Shown: one piece after another, positions 1 to 8,462 of the stretch | How positions within the stretch are numbered: position 1 is the stretch's first letter | Layout of the letters: every line of letters starts with the position of its first letter | Source: an uncultured Bacilli bacterium | Lineage (GTDB): Bacteria; Bacillota_I; Bacilli_A; RF39; UBA660 | Reading direction: 5' to 3' | Assembly: GCA_947625535.1 (NCBI GenBank) | Contig: CANQOR010000011.1 | Span: 1 to 43,611, forward strand | DNA: 43,611 nt | Notes under the pieces: model-generated | Seen by the model: the letters and a program-made list of their open reading frames with translations, nothing else | What the model was told of the DNA's origin: nothing | Databases searched by the model: none | Translations under genes and position numbers: made by a program

Positions 1-36
1 AATAATACTCTAGATTATACTTTTTTATAAAAAAAA

Positions 37-105
37 GACAAATAAGTAAAAATATTTACCTATTTGTCAACAGTCTGTAGGTACTAAGTAGTACCTTTTA
101 TTTTG
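37..105 (+). terminator. Two hairpins upstream of der; second is an intrinsic terminator
   Basis: A 14-bp hairpin (arms 37-50 and 55-68, one G·T pair) is followed by a second hairpin, AGGTACT(A)/(T)AGTACCT at 79-96, running into TTTTATTTT at 97-105. The second has the form of a rho-independent terminator for whatever lies left of the window. The first lacks a + strand U-tract but has an A-run on its left, so it could also act on the minus strand. A TATACT hexamer at 16-21 could be the -10 of a short transcript spanning both hairpins, but its -35 would lie outside or at the edge of the window. Confidence 0.6.
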
Positions 106-195
106 GTCATTTATTTATTATAATTTAGATGTAAAAGATAATTTTACTTATTTTTTAAAATATGTTAAAATACCACGAGAAGTGGAGGGGTTAGT

Positions 196-1521
196 ATGAA
201 AAAGACTGTTTGTTTAATAGGAAAACCTAATGTTGGTAAAAGTACAATATTTAATCGTTTAATAAAAGAGAATAAAGCTATTATATTAGATACTCCTGGT
301 GTAACAAGAGATAGATTATATGGGGATGTTACTTATGATGATAAAACATTCTTATTAGTTGATACAGGAGGAATAGATTTAGGAGAGGGAGACTTTAATA
401 AAGATATTAAAGTTCAAGCTGAAATAGCAATACTTGAATCAGATGTAATAGTGTTTGTTTTAGATGGAAGAGAAGATATTACAAGTAATGATTTATATAT
501 TCGTGATATGCTTTTAAAAACTAATAAAAAAGTTATAGTAGCTTTAAATAAATTAGATAATTATAAAATGCAACAAGAAAGAATATATTATTACTATGAA
601 CTTGGTTTTCCATATGTAATTCCAATATCTGCCTCTCATAATTTAGGTTTTTCGGACTTACTTGATGAAATAACTAGAGATTTTAGTGAAAATGTTCAAG
701 AAGAAGAAAATATATTAAAATTTTCAATTATAGGAAGACCTAATGTTGGTAAAAGTAGTTTAGTAAATGCTATTTTAAATGAAGAAAGAACGATTGTTTC
801 CGATGTAGCTGGAACTACTAGAGATTCAATAGATACTAAATTTAGATATAATAATGAAGATTATATAGTTATAGATACAGCAGGAATGCGTAAACAAGGA
901 AGAATATTTGAATCAGTAGAAAAGTTTAGTTTACTTAGAAGTTTAAAAGCTATTGATAGATCTGATGTATGTGTTTTAGTTATTGATGCTAAAGAAGGTA
1001 TTATAGAACATGATAAACATATAGCTAGTTATGCTATTGAAGCTGGTAAAGGTTTAGTATTAGTAGTTAATAAATGGGATACTATTGAAGATAAAGATAA
1101 AGTTATTAAAGAATGGAAAGTTCTTTTAGAAAATGAATTTCAATTTATGACTTATGCTAAAGTAGTCTTTTTATCAGCTTTAACAAAGAAAAGATTACAT
1201 ACTTTAATGCCAGAAATTATTAGTGCTTATGAAAATAATCATCGTGAAGTTAAAACATCTTTATTAAATAATGTTATTAATGATGCAACTAAATTACATG
1301 AAGCTCCTGGATATAAAGGTAAAAAATTAAAAATATACTTTAGTAGTCAAACAGGTATTTGTCCACCTAAATTTACTTTTAGATGTAATGATAAAGGATT
1401 AGTACATTTTAGTTATGAAAGATATTTAGAAAATACAATAAGAAAGAACTTTGATTTTACTGGAACACCTATTATATTACAATTTAAAAATAGAGGTAGC
1501 AAAGATGAAGATAATGAATAA
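196..1521 (+). CDS. der: Ribosome biogenesis GTPase Der (EngA)
   Basis: Tandem-GTPase-domain protein that associates with the 50S subunit and is needed for its late assembly. Two P-loops are visible: GKPNVGKS near residues 9-16 and GRPNVGKSS at 180-188. Each is followed by its own switch and G4 motifs (NKLD near 118, NKWD in the second domain). The C-terminal KH-like domain begins around residue 350 (basic stretch after EAPGYKGKKLK). Length of 441 aa is typical. The ATG at 196 follows GGAGGGG with normal spacing. TATAAT at 119-124 could be its -10, though no good -35 sits 16-18 nt upstream. An intrinsic terminator overlaps its 3' end. It is first in a co-oriented run, and nothing about the gene looks unusual. 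Confidence 0.97.
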   Translation: MKKTVCLIGKPNVGKSTIFNRLIKENKAIILDTPGVTRDRLYGDVTYDDKTFLLVDTGGIDLGEGDFNKDIKVQAEIAILESDVIVFVLDGREDITSNDLYIRDMLLKTNKKVIVALNKLDNYKMQQERIYYYYELGFPYVIPISASHNLGFSDLLDEITRDFSENVQEEENILKFSIIGRPNVGKSSLVNAILNEERTIVSDVAGTTRDSIDTKFRYNNEDYIVIDTAGMRKQGRIFESVEKFSLLRSLKAIDRSDVCVLVIDAKEGIIEHDKHIASYAIEAGKGLVLVVNKWDTIEDKDKVIKEWKVLLENEFQFMTYAKVVFLSALTKKRLHTLMPEIISAYENNHREVKTSLLNNVINDATKLHEAPGYKGKKLKIYFSSQTGICPPKFTFRCNDKGLVHFSYERYLENTIRKNFDFTGTPIILQFKNRGSKDEDNE

Positions 1522-1534
1522 TTATCTTTTTTTT
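1508..1534 (+). terminator. Terminator at the 3' end of der
   Basis: AAGATAAT (1508-1515), loop GAATA, ATTATCTT (1521-1528), then a T-run to 1534. The stem contains the der stop codon. Confidence 0.8.
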
Positions 1535-1563
1535 GTTATACTATTGTTATAGTAGGTGAAGTT

Positions 1564-3432
1564 ATGAATATAGTACCTGGTTATTTAGTAGAAATGTGTA
1601 ATTCTAAAGTAATAGATATTAATTATGTAAAAGAACACTTTGATGAATTAGCTATTAAAGGTATATGTATAGATGAATATACTTTAATAAGTGATAAAAA
1701 AATTATTTATACTGATTTAGAACATCCTTTAGTAGTAGCAGATGTTATATTAAGTGAAAGAACTTTATGTATAGATTCTACTTATTATAATGAACATAAA
1801 AAAGAAATAGATGAATTAATATTATTTATTTGTCAAAATTATAAAGATGAAGAATTTAAAATATCTAGTAGTGATTTAATAAATATAGAAATGCTTAAAG
1901 TAATAGCTAGTAATCCTAATATTAAAAGAGTTAATTTAGGAGATAGAAATGATATAGTTTATTTAAGTAAAGAAATGTATGATATATTAAATAATGGCAG
2001 AATAGAAAAGATAGTTACTTATGGAGTAAATGATGATTTAAAAGATAATTTTGATCCTATTATAGGGTATAATGAACGTTTTATAGTTGAAAATTATACT
2101 TATGAAAGTTTAACAAAGACAGAGAATTGTTTTATAAATAAATCTTTAAAAGAAGATGAATTATATTATTTAAAATATTTAAATAAGAATAGTAAAATTA
2201 GATTATCTTCTAAAGATTATGAAAATGTTTTTTTAATTATTAATCGTTTAAGAGAATGTGGTTTTGAAGGACCTATAACAATTGAAATAGGACAAAAGAA
2301 TGATTTTAATGAATATTTATTTAGTCATTTAGATTTATTAAAAGATACGAGAAATATTAAAGTTTATTCTTTTTTAGTAACCGGTTTAAATAATGATTTA
2401 TTAACTTATATTAAGTATGAAAGAAGATTAATAGATATGGTATTACCAGCTATGAATTTAAGTCCTTTTGAAAAATATTTATATGCTTATAATATAGTTA
2501 AACAATTTAAGAAATATAAAGAAAGTGAAGATAAAACTAGTGCTAGGAATTTATATCAATTATTAGATAATGAATATATGGTATGTGTTGGTTATTCTAA
2601 TTTATTAGGTGATTTATTAGATAAGTTAGGTATAGAGAATTGTGAATATTCACAAGCTGTAGATGTAGGTCTTGATTATGTCCCAAAAGATGCTGTAGTA
2701 TTACCTGATAAAGTAGTTAATCCTCGTGATGGAAAAGAATATGAAGTAGAAACAAGAAGAGGAGATCATGCACGAAGAGAGATTCATTTAGTAGATCCAA
2801 AGTATGGAATAGATGGTTATTATTTAGCTGATCCTACTTGGGACAATGACATGCAAAATGATACTTATAATTATGCATTAATGACACAAGATGAATATAT
2901 TGGAACAGATCGTTATAACTATTTTAAAAGATGGGGAATTGATGAATTATTCTTTGTTCATAGTTTAGAAGAATTTTATTTAAAAATAAATATATTATTA
3001 GATAAGAATAAAAATAAAAAAGAAAAAGATATAATAGAGATGTTACTAAGTAAATTTAGTGATTTAGATAAAGAGTTTTATGAACAAATTATTGCAAAGT
3101 ATCCAAAGATTAATTCATTTAGATTTGATTATACAAAAGAAATTATTCAAGATGTATTCTTAATGATAGGAGAACATATTTTAGAAAAAACTAATAATTT
3201 AGTAGATGGTAATAAATTTAAGGAAGGTATTACGGTTTATTATCAAAAGATAAAAGGATTATCTTCAGAAGAATTAGAACGTAAAGTTGCTGAAGTAATG
3301 GAAGTTAATAAAAAAAGACATGCTATTTGTTTCCCAAAAAGATATAAAGTAGATAGAGATGAAAATACTTTAGCAGTATTTAATGCAACCAATAAGTTTG
3401 ATTTAGATGAAGAAGCAAAACTAGATATGTAA
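1564..3432 (+). CDS. Cytoplasmic protein with transglutaminase-like cysteine domain
   Basis: 622 aa, no signal peptide and no clear membrane span, so probably cytoplasmic. Residues ~325-430 resemble a transglutaminase-like papain fold: MVCVGYSNLLGDLLDKLGI places Cys341 at the head of a helix, REIHLVDP supplies His408, and ADPTWD supplies Asp423. That is the Cys-His-Asp order and spacing of the family. Whether it cross-links, cleaves or is inactive cannot be told. The N-terminal ~300 residues (mixed alpha/beta, leucine-patterned) and the C-terminal ~150 residues (helical, Lys/Glu-rich) are not recognised. Start ATG 1564 follows AGGTGA at short spacing. It lies between two terminators (after der and at 3431), so it may be a single-gene unit, but no convincing promoter is visible in the 40 nt before it. 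Confidence 0.6.
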   Translation: MNIVPGYLVEMCNSKVIDINYVKEHFDELAIKGICIDEYTLISDKKIIYTDLEHPLVVADVILSERTLCIDSTYYNEHKKEIDELILFICQNYKDEEFKISSSDLINIEMLKVIASNPNIKRVNLGDRNDIVYLSKEMYDILNNGRIEKIVTYGVNDDLKDNFDPIIGYNERFIVENYTYESLTKTENCFINKSLKEDELYYLKYLNKNSKIRLSSKDYENVFLIINRLRECGFEGPITIEIGQKNDFNEYLFSHLDLLKDTRNIKVYSFLVTGLNNDLLTYIKYERRLIDMVLPAMNLSPFEKYLYAYNIVKQFKKYKESEDKTSARNLYQLLDNEYMVCVGYSNLLGDLLDKLGIENCEYSQAVDVGLDYVPKDAVVLPDKVVNPRDGKEYEVETRRGDHARREIHLVDPKYGIDGYYLADPTWDNDMQNDTYNYALMTQDEYIGTDRYNYFKRWGIDELFFVHSLEEFYLKINILLDKNKNKKEKDIIEMLLSKFSDLDKEFYEQIIAKYPKINSFRFDYTKEIIQDVFLMIGEHILEKTNNLVDGNKFKEGITVYYQKIKGLSSEELERKVAEVMEVNKKRHAICFPKRYKVDRDENTLAVFNATNKFDLDEEAKLDM

Positions 3433-3454
3433 GGACTTTATAAGTCCTTTTTTT
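3431..3454 (+). terminator. Terminator after the transglutaminase-like gene
   Basis: AAGGACTT (3431-3438), 3-nt loop, AAGTCCTT (3442-3449), then T-run. It overlaps the preceding stop codon and directly abuts the next promoter. Confidence 0.85.
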
Positions 3455-3455
3455 G

Positions 3456-3484
3456 TTGACAAAGAAAGTTAAAACCTTTATAGT
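3456..3484 (+). promoter_or_regulatory. Sigma-A promoter of the AAA+ ATPase operon
   Basis: TTGACA (3456-3461), 17-nt spacer, TATAGT (3479-3484). Predicted transcription start is about 3491. That excludes the longer open frame starting at TTG 3453 and supports ATG 3507 as the first start codon of the operon. Confidence 0.85.
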
Positions 3485-3506
3485 AAACCATGCTATGGGT
3501 GATATT

Positions 3507-4829
3507 ATGCAATTGTATGGAATGGATAAAGAATTAATTGAGATATATAATCTTCATAATATTGAATCTATTAAGTTATGGGATTTAGTTCAAAATGGAA
3601 CTGGTAAGATGGTTGTTATACCTACTTTATTAGTAACTTATGATGGTGGCAAATACTTAAATATTGGAGCTAAAGATAAGAATTTTAGAGTCTTTGTGCA
3701 AAAAGTTGTTGAAGTTTATCATAATGAAAAAGATAATTTATTAGAAGATGGTTTAACAGATCCTTTTAGATTAAGACCAACTATTAATATTGATGAAAAA
3801 ACAAAGTCTATTTTAGAAAGTGGACGTTTAGAAGACTTAGAAGATATTTATAGTTTTTATGATAATAAAGATAGTTATGATAGTAGTTTATTATTTCAAA
3901 TTGATGAAATTAAAATGTTATTACCTATTATTAAGTATCATATTAAAAGTTTTTATAAATTTACTGATCGAGTTGTAACTTTTGATGAGGGAATTAATGG
4001 ATATAGAGATAATTATACTATAGGTGGTAAAATAGATGGAATATCAGTAAATATTAATTTACTATTTAATAAAATAGATACAAATGAATATGAAGTATAT
4101 GTTGGGGGACTTAATAAGAAAAATATACCTTTAAAAATACATATTAAGTTTAGTAAAGATGCAATTATGGTCGATGTTATTATTCCTTTATATGATGTTG
4201 TTAGTTCTCATAATTATCATATAACTAAAGGGGCACCTAAAGTAACACATGAAATAAGAAAAAAAAATCTACCAGTAGTTTTTGAAGATAGAGATTTAGA
4301 ATCAGGAGAAAATGAATGGCCGAATATTACTTCATTAGATTATGATAGTTCTTTAAGTTGGTATAAACTACCATGGAATGCTTTATATGGAGTAGATAAT
4401 AAAATTACAGAAGTTAGTGAAACAGAAAAAATAGTAGCAATTCATAATATGTATGTTGATGTTAATAGTGATAGTTTTATTAGAAGAGAGTATTATGCTA
4501 AAACATATATTAGAAATAAAACGGTAGCAGTAGATGCTAAGGAAATGGTTTTAGATGAAGTAAAAAAAGTAATAAGTGGTATTTGTTTATCAAAATCTAA
4601 TGGTTTATATGTAATAGAAACTTCTTTTGCTGATAAAGTACAAGGTGGTTCTGGTTACTATGATGATAAATTAAAAAATAGATATTTTTATCATATATGT
4701 TTAAGTAATAATGGTTTAAAAGGTATAAGAAAGGATAACTTAAAACCAGTAAGTAAGAATGATAATGTATTACAAGCTAGTGATATGTTAAATAAAGCAC
4801 AAATGTTAAAGTTAGTTAAAGGTGAGTAA
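3507..4829 (+). CDS. Unknown protein, first gene of the AAA+ ATPase operon
   Basis: 440 aa counting from ATG 3507. I chose this start because the frame further upstream runs through a terminator and the promoter itself, and because GGGTGAT sits just before 3507. The protein is not recognised. It has no signal peptide or membrane span. The middle (residues ~150-290) is rich in alternating beta-type stretches with conserved-looking PW and YDSSLSWYKLPW segments. The C-terminus is helical and lysine-rich. Its stop is 1 nt from the start of the ATPase gene, so the two are translationally coupled and the proteins probably act together. It may be a substrate-recognition or structural partner of the ATPase, but that is inferred from position only. 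Confidence 0.75.
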   Translation: MQLYGMDKELIEIYNLHNIESIKLWDLVQNGTGKMVVIPTLLVTYDGGKYLNIGAKDKNFRVFVQKVVEVYHNEKDNLLEDGLTDPFRLRPTINIDEKTKSILESGRLEDLEDIYSFYDNKDSYDSSLLFQIDEIKMLLPIIKYHIKSFYKFTDRVVTFDEGINGYRDNYTIGGKIDGISVNINLLFNKIDTNEYEVYVGGLNKKNIPLKIHIKFSKDAIMVDVIIPLYDVVSSHNYHITKGAPKVTHEIRKKNLPVVFEDRDLESGENEWPNITSLDYDSSLSWYKLPWNALYGVDNKITEVSETEKIVAIHNMYVDVNSDSFIRREYYAKTYIRNKTVAVDAKEMVLDEVKKVISGICLSKSNGLYVIETSFADKVQGGSGYYDDKLKNRYFYHICLSNNGLKGIRKDNLKPVSKNDNVLQASDMLNKAQMLKLVKGE

Positions 4830-4830
4830 G

Positions 4831-7128
4831 ATGGGTTTATTTAATGAAGAAACACAAGAAGAAAAAGATTTTAAAAGATTAATAAAAGTAATTAAAAATG
4901 CTAATTTAAATTATGAAATTATTAATTATTTAGTTAATTATGTTAGTGAAATAAGAGATAAAAAAAGAAATAATGATTTTTTTGAATTTGATTTTTTAGA
5001 AGGAATTATTTTAGAAATAGTTAATTCTTCTTTTGATAGTTATGATGAATTTTTAAATTTATATAAAAAGATATTAGAGACAGTTAATTTCTTATTACCA
5101 GAAGGAATGTTAACACCAGATTATGATGCTATTAAAAGAATGTTTATTTATAATTTTAGTGATAGTAGTAGTTTTATAGCTAAAGATGTTTTTGAACAAA
5201 AATTTTATAGTTTATTTGATTCGAGATTAGATTATCTTTATTTGATGAATTTAATAGCTAAAGATGAAGATTTAGTTAATAATTATCGTGTTATTTTAAA
5301 TTATGCTTTAGAAGTAGCACCTTATACAATTAATCAAAGCGTTTTAAAAAATGAAATATTATCTTTTATTAATGGTTTAAAAAATGAATTAGGGGATGTT
5401 ACATCTTTTAGTGAAAGAAGACTTATAGAAGCTAAGAAAAGAATGGGTGTTTATCCAATTGATGAAAAAACTTTAGCTATGATATCTGCTGAAGCAGTTA
5501 AAGCCCAGGGACTTATTACTAAATTAGAAGGAATGCAAAAAAAAGTTGATACTTATCAAGATAGAGTAACATCTTTAACTAAGGCTGGGACTAAGGAAAT
5601 TAATGATGCTTTAAAATTAGGTAAAAAAGATATTAGTGATTATGCTCAAAGTGCTATATCAGATATGAAACAAAGTATTGAAGAAGCTCGTAAAGAAATA
5701 ATAGCTAAATTAGATGAATATTTATTATCTTTAGAAAAAGCTTTAAAAGAAAGTAGTGATCAAGTATTTAAGCAATTACTTTTAGATGCCCAAGAAAAGA
5801 TAAATAGTATAAAAGTAATGGCTCAAGGATTATCTAGTACAACAACATCAGAATTACTACGTATTCAAAAAGCAACACAAGATAGTGTTGATAAATTAAA
5901 ATCTTATGTTGAAACAGAACCTCATTTACAAGAATATTTAAAGAGTGCAGCAGATAATGAACAAATAATGAGTGCTTTAAAGAAATTTAGTGAATTACAA
6001 ACAGGAGCTGCGACTCAAGCAGTTGTGGCTGCACCAACAGGAGGAATTATTATTCCAGGCAATGAACGTTTAGTAGTACCTGCTAATCCGCAAGTAATTA
6101 TTCCAAAAGAACAATCTTTAAGTATAGTAATACCTGCTTTTAATGAAAGTATTCCTTTTGATGTAAGAATGCAAAAAATTTTAGATGAGAAGAAACGTCG
6201 TGAAGAAGAAGGTGAATTCTTTCATGAGATGGTTGAAGAAGTTATTCGTTGTATTTTAGAAGGTGATTGGGTTTATCTATGGGGACCTTCAGGATGTGGC
6301 AAATCATTTGTTATTAAACAAGTGGCTGATTTAATAGGAATTGATTTAGTAGAAAATGGTAAGATAACAGATAAATACAGTGTTATGGCTTATAATGATC
6401 CACATGGTAATTTTAGAGCAACACAAGCTTTTGTTGCTTTAGTGTATGGTAAAATGTTATCTTTAGATGAATTTGATAATGGTAATACAGACACACAAGT
6501 TGTTTTAAATGAACTTTATTCTGGTCTTTTAGATGTATTAGCTAATCCAAGTAAACCTAGATATGTAACATTTGCTGAAGATATGACTGTACCTATAAAT
6601 CCTAATTTTAGAATGATAAGTGCAGGTAATACTAAAGGAGGAGGAGAAAATCAAATTTTCTCATCACGTGGTAAAATAGATGAAGCTGTTCAAGAACGTA
6701 TGACACCTAAAGAATTTAAATATGATAACTTAGTTGAACAAAAAATATTTGGTCAATATAAAGATTGGTATGAAATATTTGTTAAATTTAGAGAAGCTTG
6801 TGATATGTATGCAAAACAACATGGTTATGATACAGCACCTGGTATAGGTACAACTAGAGATGCTGCAGCTATTGTTAAATATATAAGACATAATAGTAAA
6901 TCAATAGATCAAATAATGCGTGAAAAATTTACGCAAACAAAAGAAAGAGATTATTTAAGTTTCTTAAGAAAACAATTTGGTCAATTTTATAGTTTAGATC
7001 CAGATGATTTAGATAGTTTTGATATTCCTAAAAAGTTAGATGAAGCTGATACTATGGTTTTAGCCAAATCATTTATAAAGGCTTGTAATAATAGTTTAAA
7101 TGGAACCGAGAAGAGGAAAAGAAGATAA
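4831..7128 (+). CDS. MoxR/CobS-like AAA+ ATPase with long N-terminal coiled coil
   Basis: 765 aa from ATG 4831, preceded by AAAGGTGAG. A GTG at 4822 is in frame but lacks a site. The C-terminal third is a dynein-related (AAA_5/MoxR-type) ATPase domain: Walker A GPSGCGKS at 485-492, Walker B LSLDEFDN at 543-550, then a sensor region around FRMISAGNT and an Arg-rich FSSRGKIDEAVQERM segment. Residues ~200-380 are a helical/coiled-coil region (many Lys/Glu/Gln/Ala heptads) and ~395-440 a short Ala/Val/Pro linker. Such ATPases usually remodel a partner protein and are often encoded beside it, and the flanking unknown genes fit that. No VWA domain with a clear MIDAS motif is visible next door. The last codons overlap an open frame that leads into the next gene (see findings). 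Confidence 0.85.
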   Translation: MGLFNEETQEEKDFKRLIKVIKNANLNYEIINYLVNYVSEIRDKKRNNDFFEFDFLEGIILEIVNSSFDSYDEFLNLYKKILETVNFLLPEGMLTPDYDAIKRMFIYNFSDSSSFIAKDVFEQKFYSLFDSRLDYLYLMNLIAKDEDLVNNYRVILNYALEVAPYTINQSVLKNEILSFINGLKNELGDVTSFSERRLIEAKKRMGVYPIDEKTLAMISAEAVKAQGLITKLEGMQKKVDTYQDRVTSLTKAGTKEINDALKLGKKDISDYAQSAISDMKQSIEEARKEIIAKLDEYLLSLEKALKESSDQVFKQLLLDAQEKINSIKVMAQGLSSTTTSELLRIQKATQDSVDKLKSYVETEPHLQEYLKSAADNEQIMSALKKFSELQTGAATQAVVAAPTGGIIIPGNERLVVPANPQVIIPKEQSLSIVIPAFNESIPFDVRMQKILDEKKRREEEGEFFHEMVEEVIRCILEGDWVYLWGPSGCGKSFVIKQVADLIGIDLVENGKITDKYSVMAYNDPHGNFRATQAFVALVYGKMLSLDEFDNGNTDTQVVLNELYSGLLDVLANPSKPRYVTFAEDMTVPINPNFRMISAGNTKGGGENQIFSSRGKIDEAVQERMTPKEFKYDNLVEQKIFGQYKDWYEIFVKFREACDMYAKQHGYDTAPGIGTTRDAAAIVKYIRHNSKSIDQIMREKFTQTKERDYLSFLRKQFGQFYSLDPDDLDSFDIPKKLDEADTMVLAKSFIKACNNSLNGTEKRKRR

Positions 7129-7250
7129 AGGATTATCTAATTAAATTAAAAGAATTAATAGATAAAATAAAAAAGTTATTTATAAATGATAATAGTTTTA
7201 GTATAGAAGAAGAAATAAAAGAGGAAGAGATAGAGGAAGAGGAGTTACCT

Positions 7251-8207
7251 ATGGAGTATCCACAAAATTATAAAAAATATAGTGACTTTATTTTTCCACC
7301 AGAAAAGGTCTTAGTTGGAGATGAAGATTATACATTATATAAAGCTCGTTTTAATAGTTTATATGATCTTTATGAATATTTAAAAAGTAATCCTCAAACT
7401 AATAGAAGAGTATTTACTACTTTACATAGTGCTGTAAAAGATAGTAGTTTTGCTGGTAAACCATATAAAGCAGCTGTTGAAGATTTAATAAATGATGTTG
7501 ATCCGGGGTATGAAGAATTTTTAACCTTACAAAGAGATTTAAATAATGTTGGTTTAAAAGAAATACATAAATATAAACTGGTTAGGACAGTAGCAGGAGG
7601 ACATTTAAATATACCTGCTTATAGTGCAGGAAACCCACTATGTTATGAAACAGAAGAAAAGATAAAGAAACCAAAATTTGTTAGAATACATGTTACTTTA
7701 TCTTATTATTGGGGAACATCTAAAAGACAAGTTTTAAATAGAGCAATTATTATAACTAATATTTTAAAAGCTTTAGAAAATGCTGGTTATAATGTTGATT
7801 TAAATACTTTTGAATTAAGTATGGAAGCTGATGAATTAATTTATATAGTAGTTCAAATTAAAAAATATGGTGAAAGAATGAATATGGCAGCTTTATATAA
7901 AACTCTTTGTCGTGTTGAATTTTTAAGAAGAATTTTATTTAGAATTCTTGAAACATTAGATGTTACTCGTGATTGGGAAGATGGATATGGAGTGACTTGT
8001 AGTGAAAGATTTACGAAAAGAGCTTTAAACTTTGGATCTAATGATATCTTCTTTGATCAACCTAGAGAAATGGGAATTACTGGGGAAGATTTAGCTGAAG
8101 ATTTTGAAGCAGCGGTTAAGCATTTAAACTTAGATGATAAAATAGATGTGGAAAAAGCTAAAGAAGAATTTAAGAAGGATGTTCAGTCTTTAAAATTAAA
8201 AAAATAA
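7251..8207 (+). CDS. Unknown protein, partner candidate of the AAA+ ATPase
   Basis: 318 aa starting at ATG 7251, behind AGAGGAG with 6-nt spacing. Not firmly recognised. Residues ~145-200 (VRIHVTLSYYWGTSKRQVLN followed by a helix and a beta strand) have the strand-helix-strand pattern, and TSKRQ after the first strand could sit where a VWA-like fold keeps its metal loop, but the DxSxS signature is absent. I have an impression of similarity to phage-encoded companions of CobS-like ATPases, which I cannot verify. The C-terminal 50 residues are acidic/lysine-rich and helical. The frame stays open for about 50 codons upstream of 7251. A strong promoter for thrS begins directly at its stop codon. 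Confidence 0.7.
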   Translation: MEYPQNYKKYSDFIFPPEKVLVGDEDYTLYKARFNSLYDLYEYLKSNPQTNRRVFTTLHSAVKDSSFAGKPYKAAVEDLINDVDPGYEEFLTLQRDLNNVGLKEIHKYKLVRTVAGGHLNIPAYSAGNPLCYETEEKIKKPKFVRIHVTLSYYWGTSKRQVLNRAIIITNILKALENAGYNVDLNTFELSMEADELIYIVVQIKKYGERMNMAALYKTLCRVEFLRRILFRILETLDVTRDWEDGYGVTCSERFTKRALNFGSNDIFFDQPREMGITGEDLAEDFEAAVKHLNLDDKIDVEKAKEEFKKDVQSLKLKK

Positions 8208-8208
8208 T

Positions 8209-8237
8209 TTGACAAATCAAATTATTGGTAGTAGTAT
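8209..8237 (+). promoter_or_regulatory. Sigma-A promoter of thrS
   Basis: TTGACA (8209-8214), 17-nt spacer, TAGTAT (8232-8237). Predicted start of the leader RNA is about 8244. The -35 lies 2 nt after the previous gene's stop, and there is no terminator between them. Confidence 0.85.
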
Positions 8238-8243
8238 TTAGTT

Positions 8244-8437
8244 AATTCAATGAGGAAGAACATGATTATTAATGATATTACTTAAAGAGAGTTCATGGTT
8301 GGTGGAAATGAATAGAATACTTAATAATTACTATCTTCTGAGAGGTTTAATAAAACCCGGTTAAGGCCGTTATCTAAATTAAGTTAAATAAAGGATGGTA
8401 CCGCATTATTTGCTCCTTGCAAATAATACGGTTTTTT
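8244..8437 (+). promoter_or_regulatory. T-box riboswitch controlling thrS
   Basis: The leader has the T-box parts in order. The Stem I distal region is AGAGAG...TGGTTGGTGGAAATGAA near 8286-8314. A GAAGA/TCTTC pairing closes Stem I. The conserved T-box sequence AAGGATGGTACCGC is at 8391-8404, overlapping a terminator. The specifier codon is most likely ACT (Thr) at 8330-8332, directly above the closing helix and followed by A; a second ACT at 8319-8321 is a weaker candidate. Uncharged tRNA-Thr would bind the T-box bulge and favour the antiterminator, letting RNA polymerase reach thrS. Exact pairings were drawn by eye. Confidence 0.93.
8400..8437 (+). terminator. T-box-controlled terminator before thrS
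   Basis: ACCGCATTATTTGC (8400-8413), loop TCCTT, GCAAATAATACGGT (8419-8432), then a run of T. The 5' arm shares ACCGC with the T-box sequence, so terminator and antiterminator exclude each other. Confidence 0.92.
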
Positions 8438-8462
8438 TATTTAGAAAGAAAGGATGTTTGAG

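Noticed and set aside
3453-3506. TTG-initiated 458-aa version of the first ATPase-operon protein
   Set aside because: The extra codons lie on a terminator T-run and on the TTGACA/TATAGT promoter; transcription would begin inside them.
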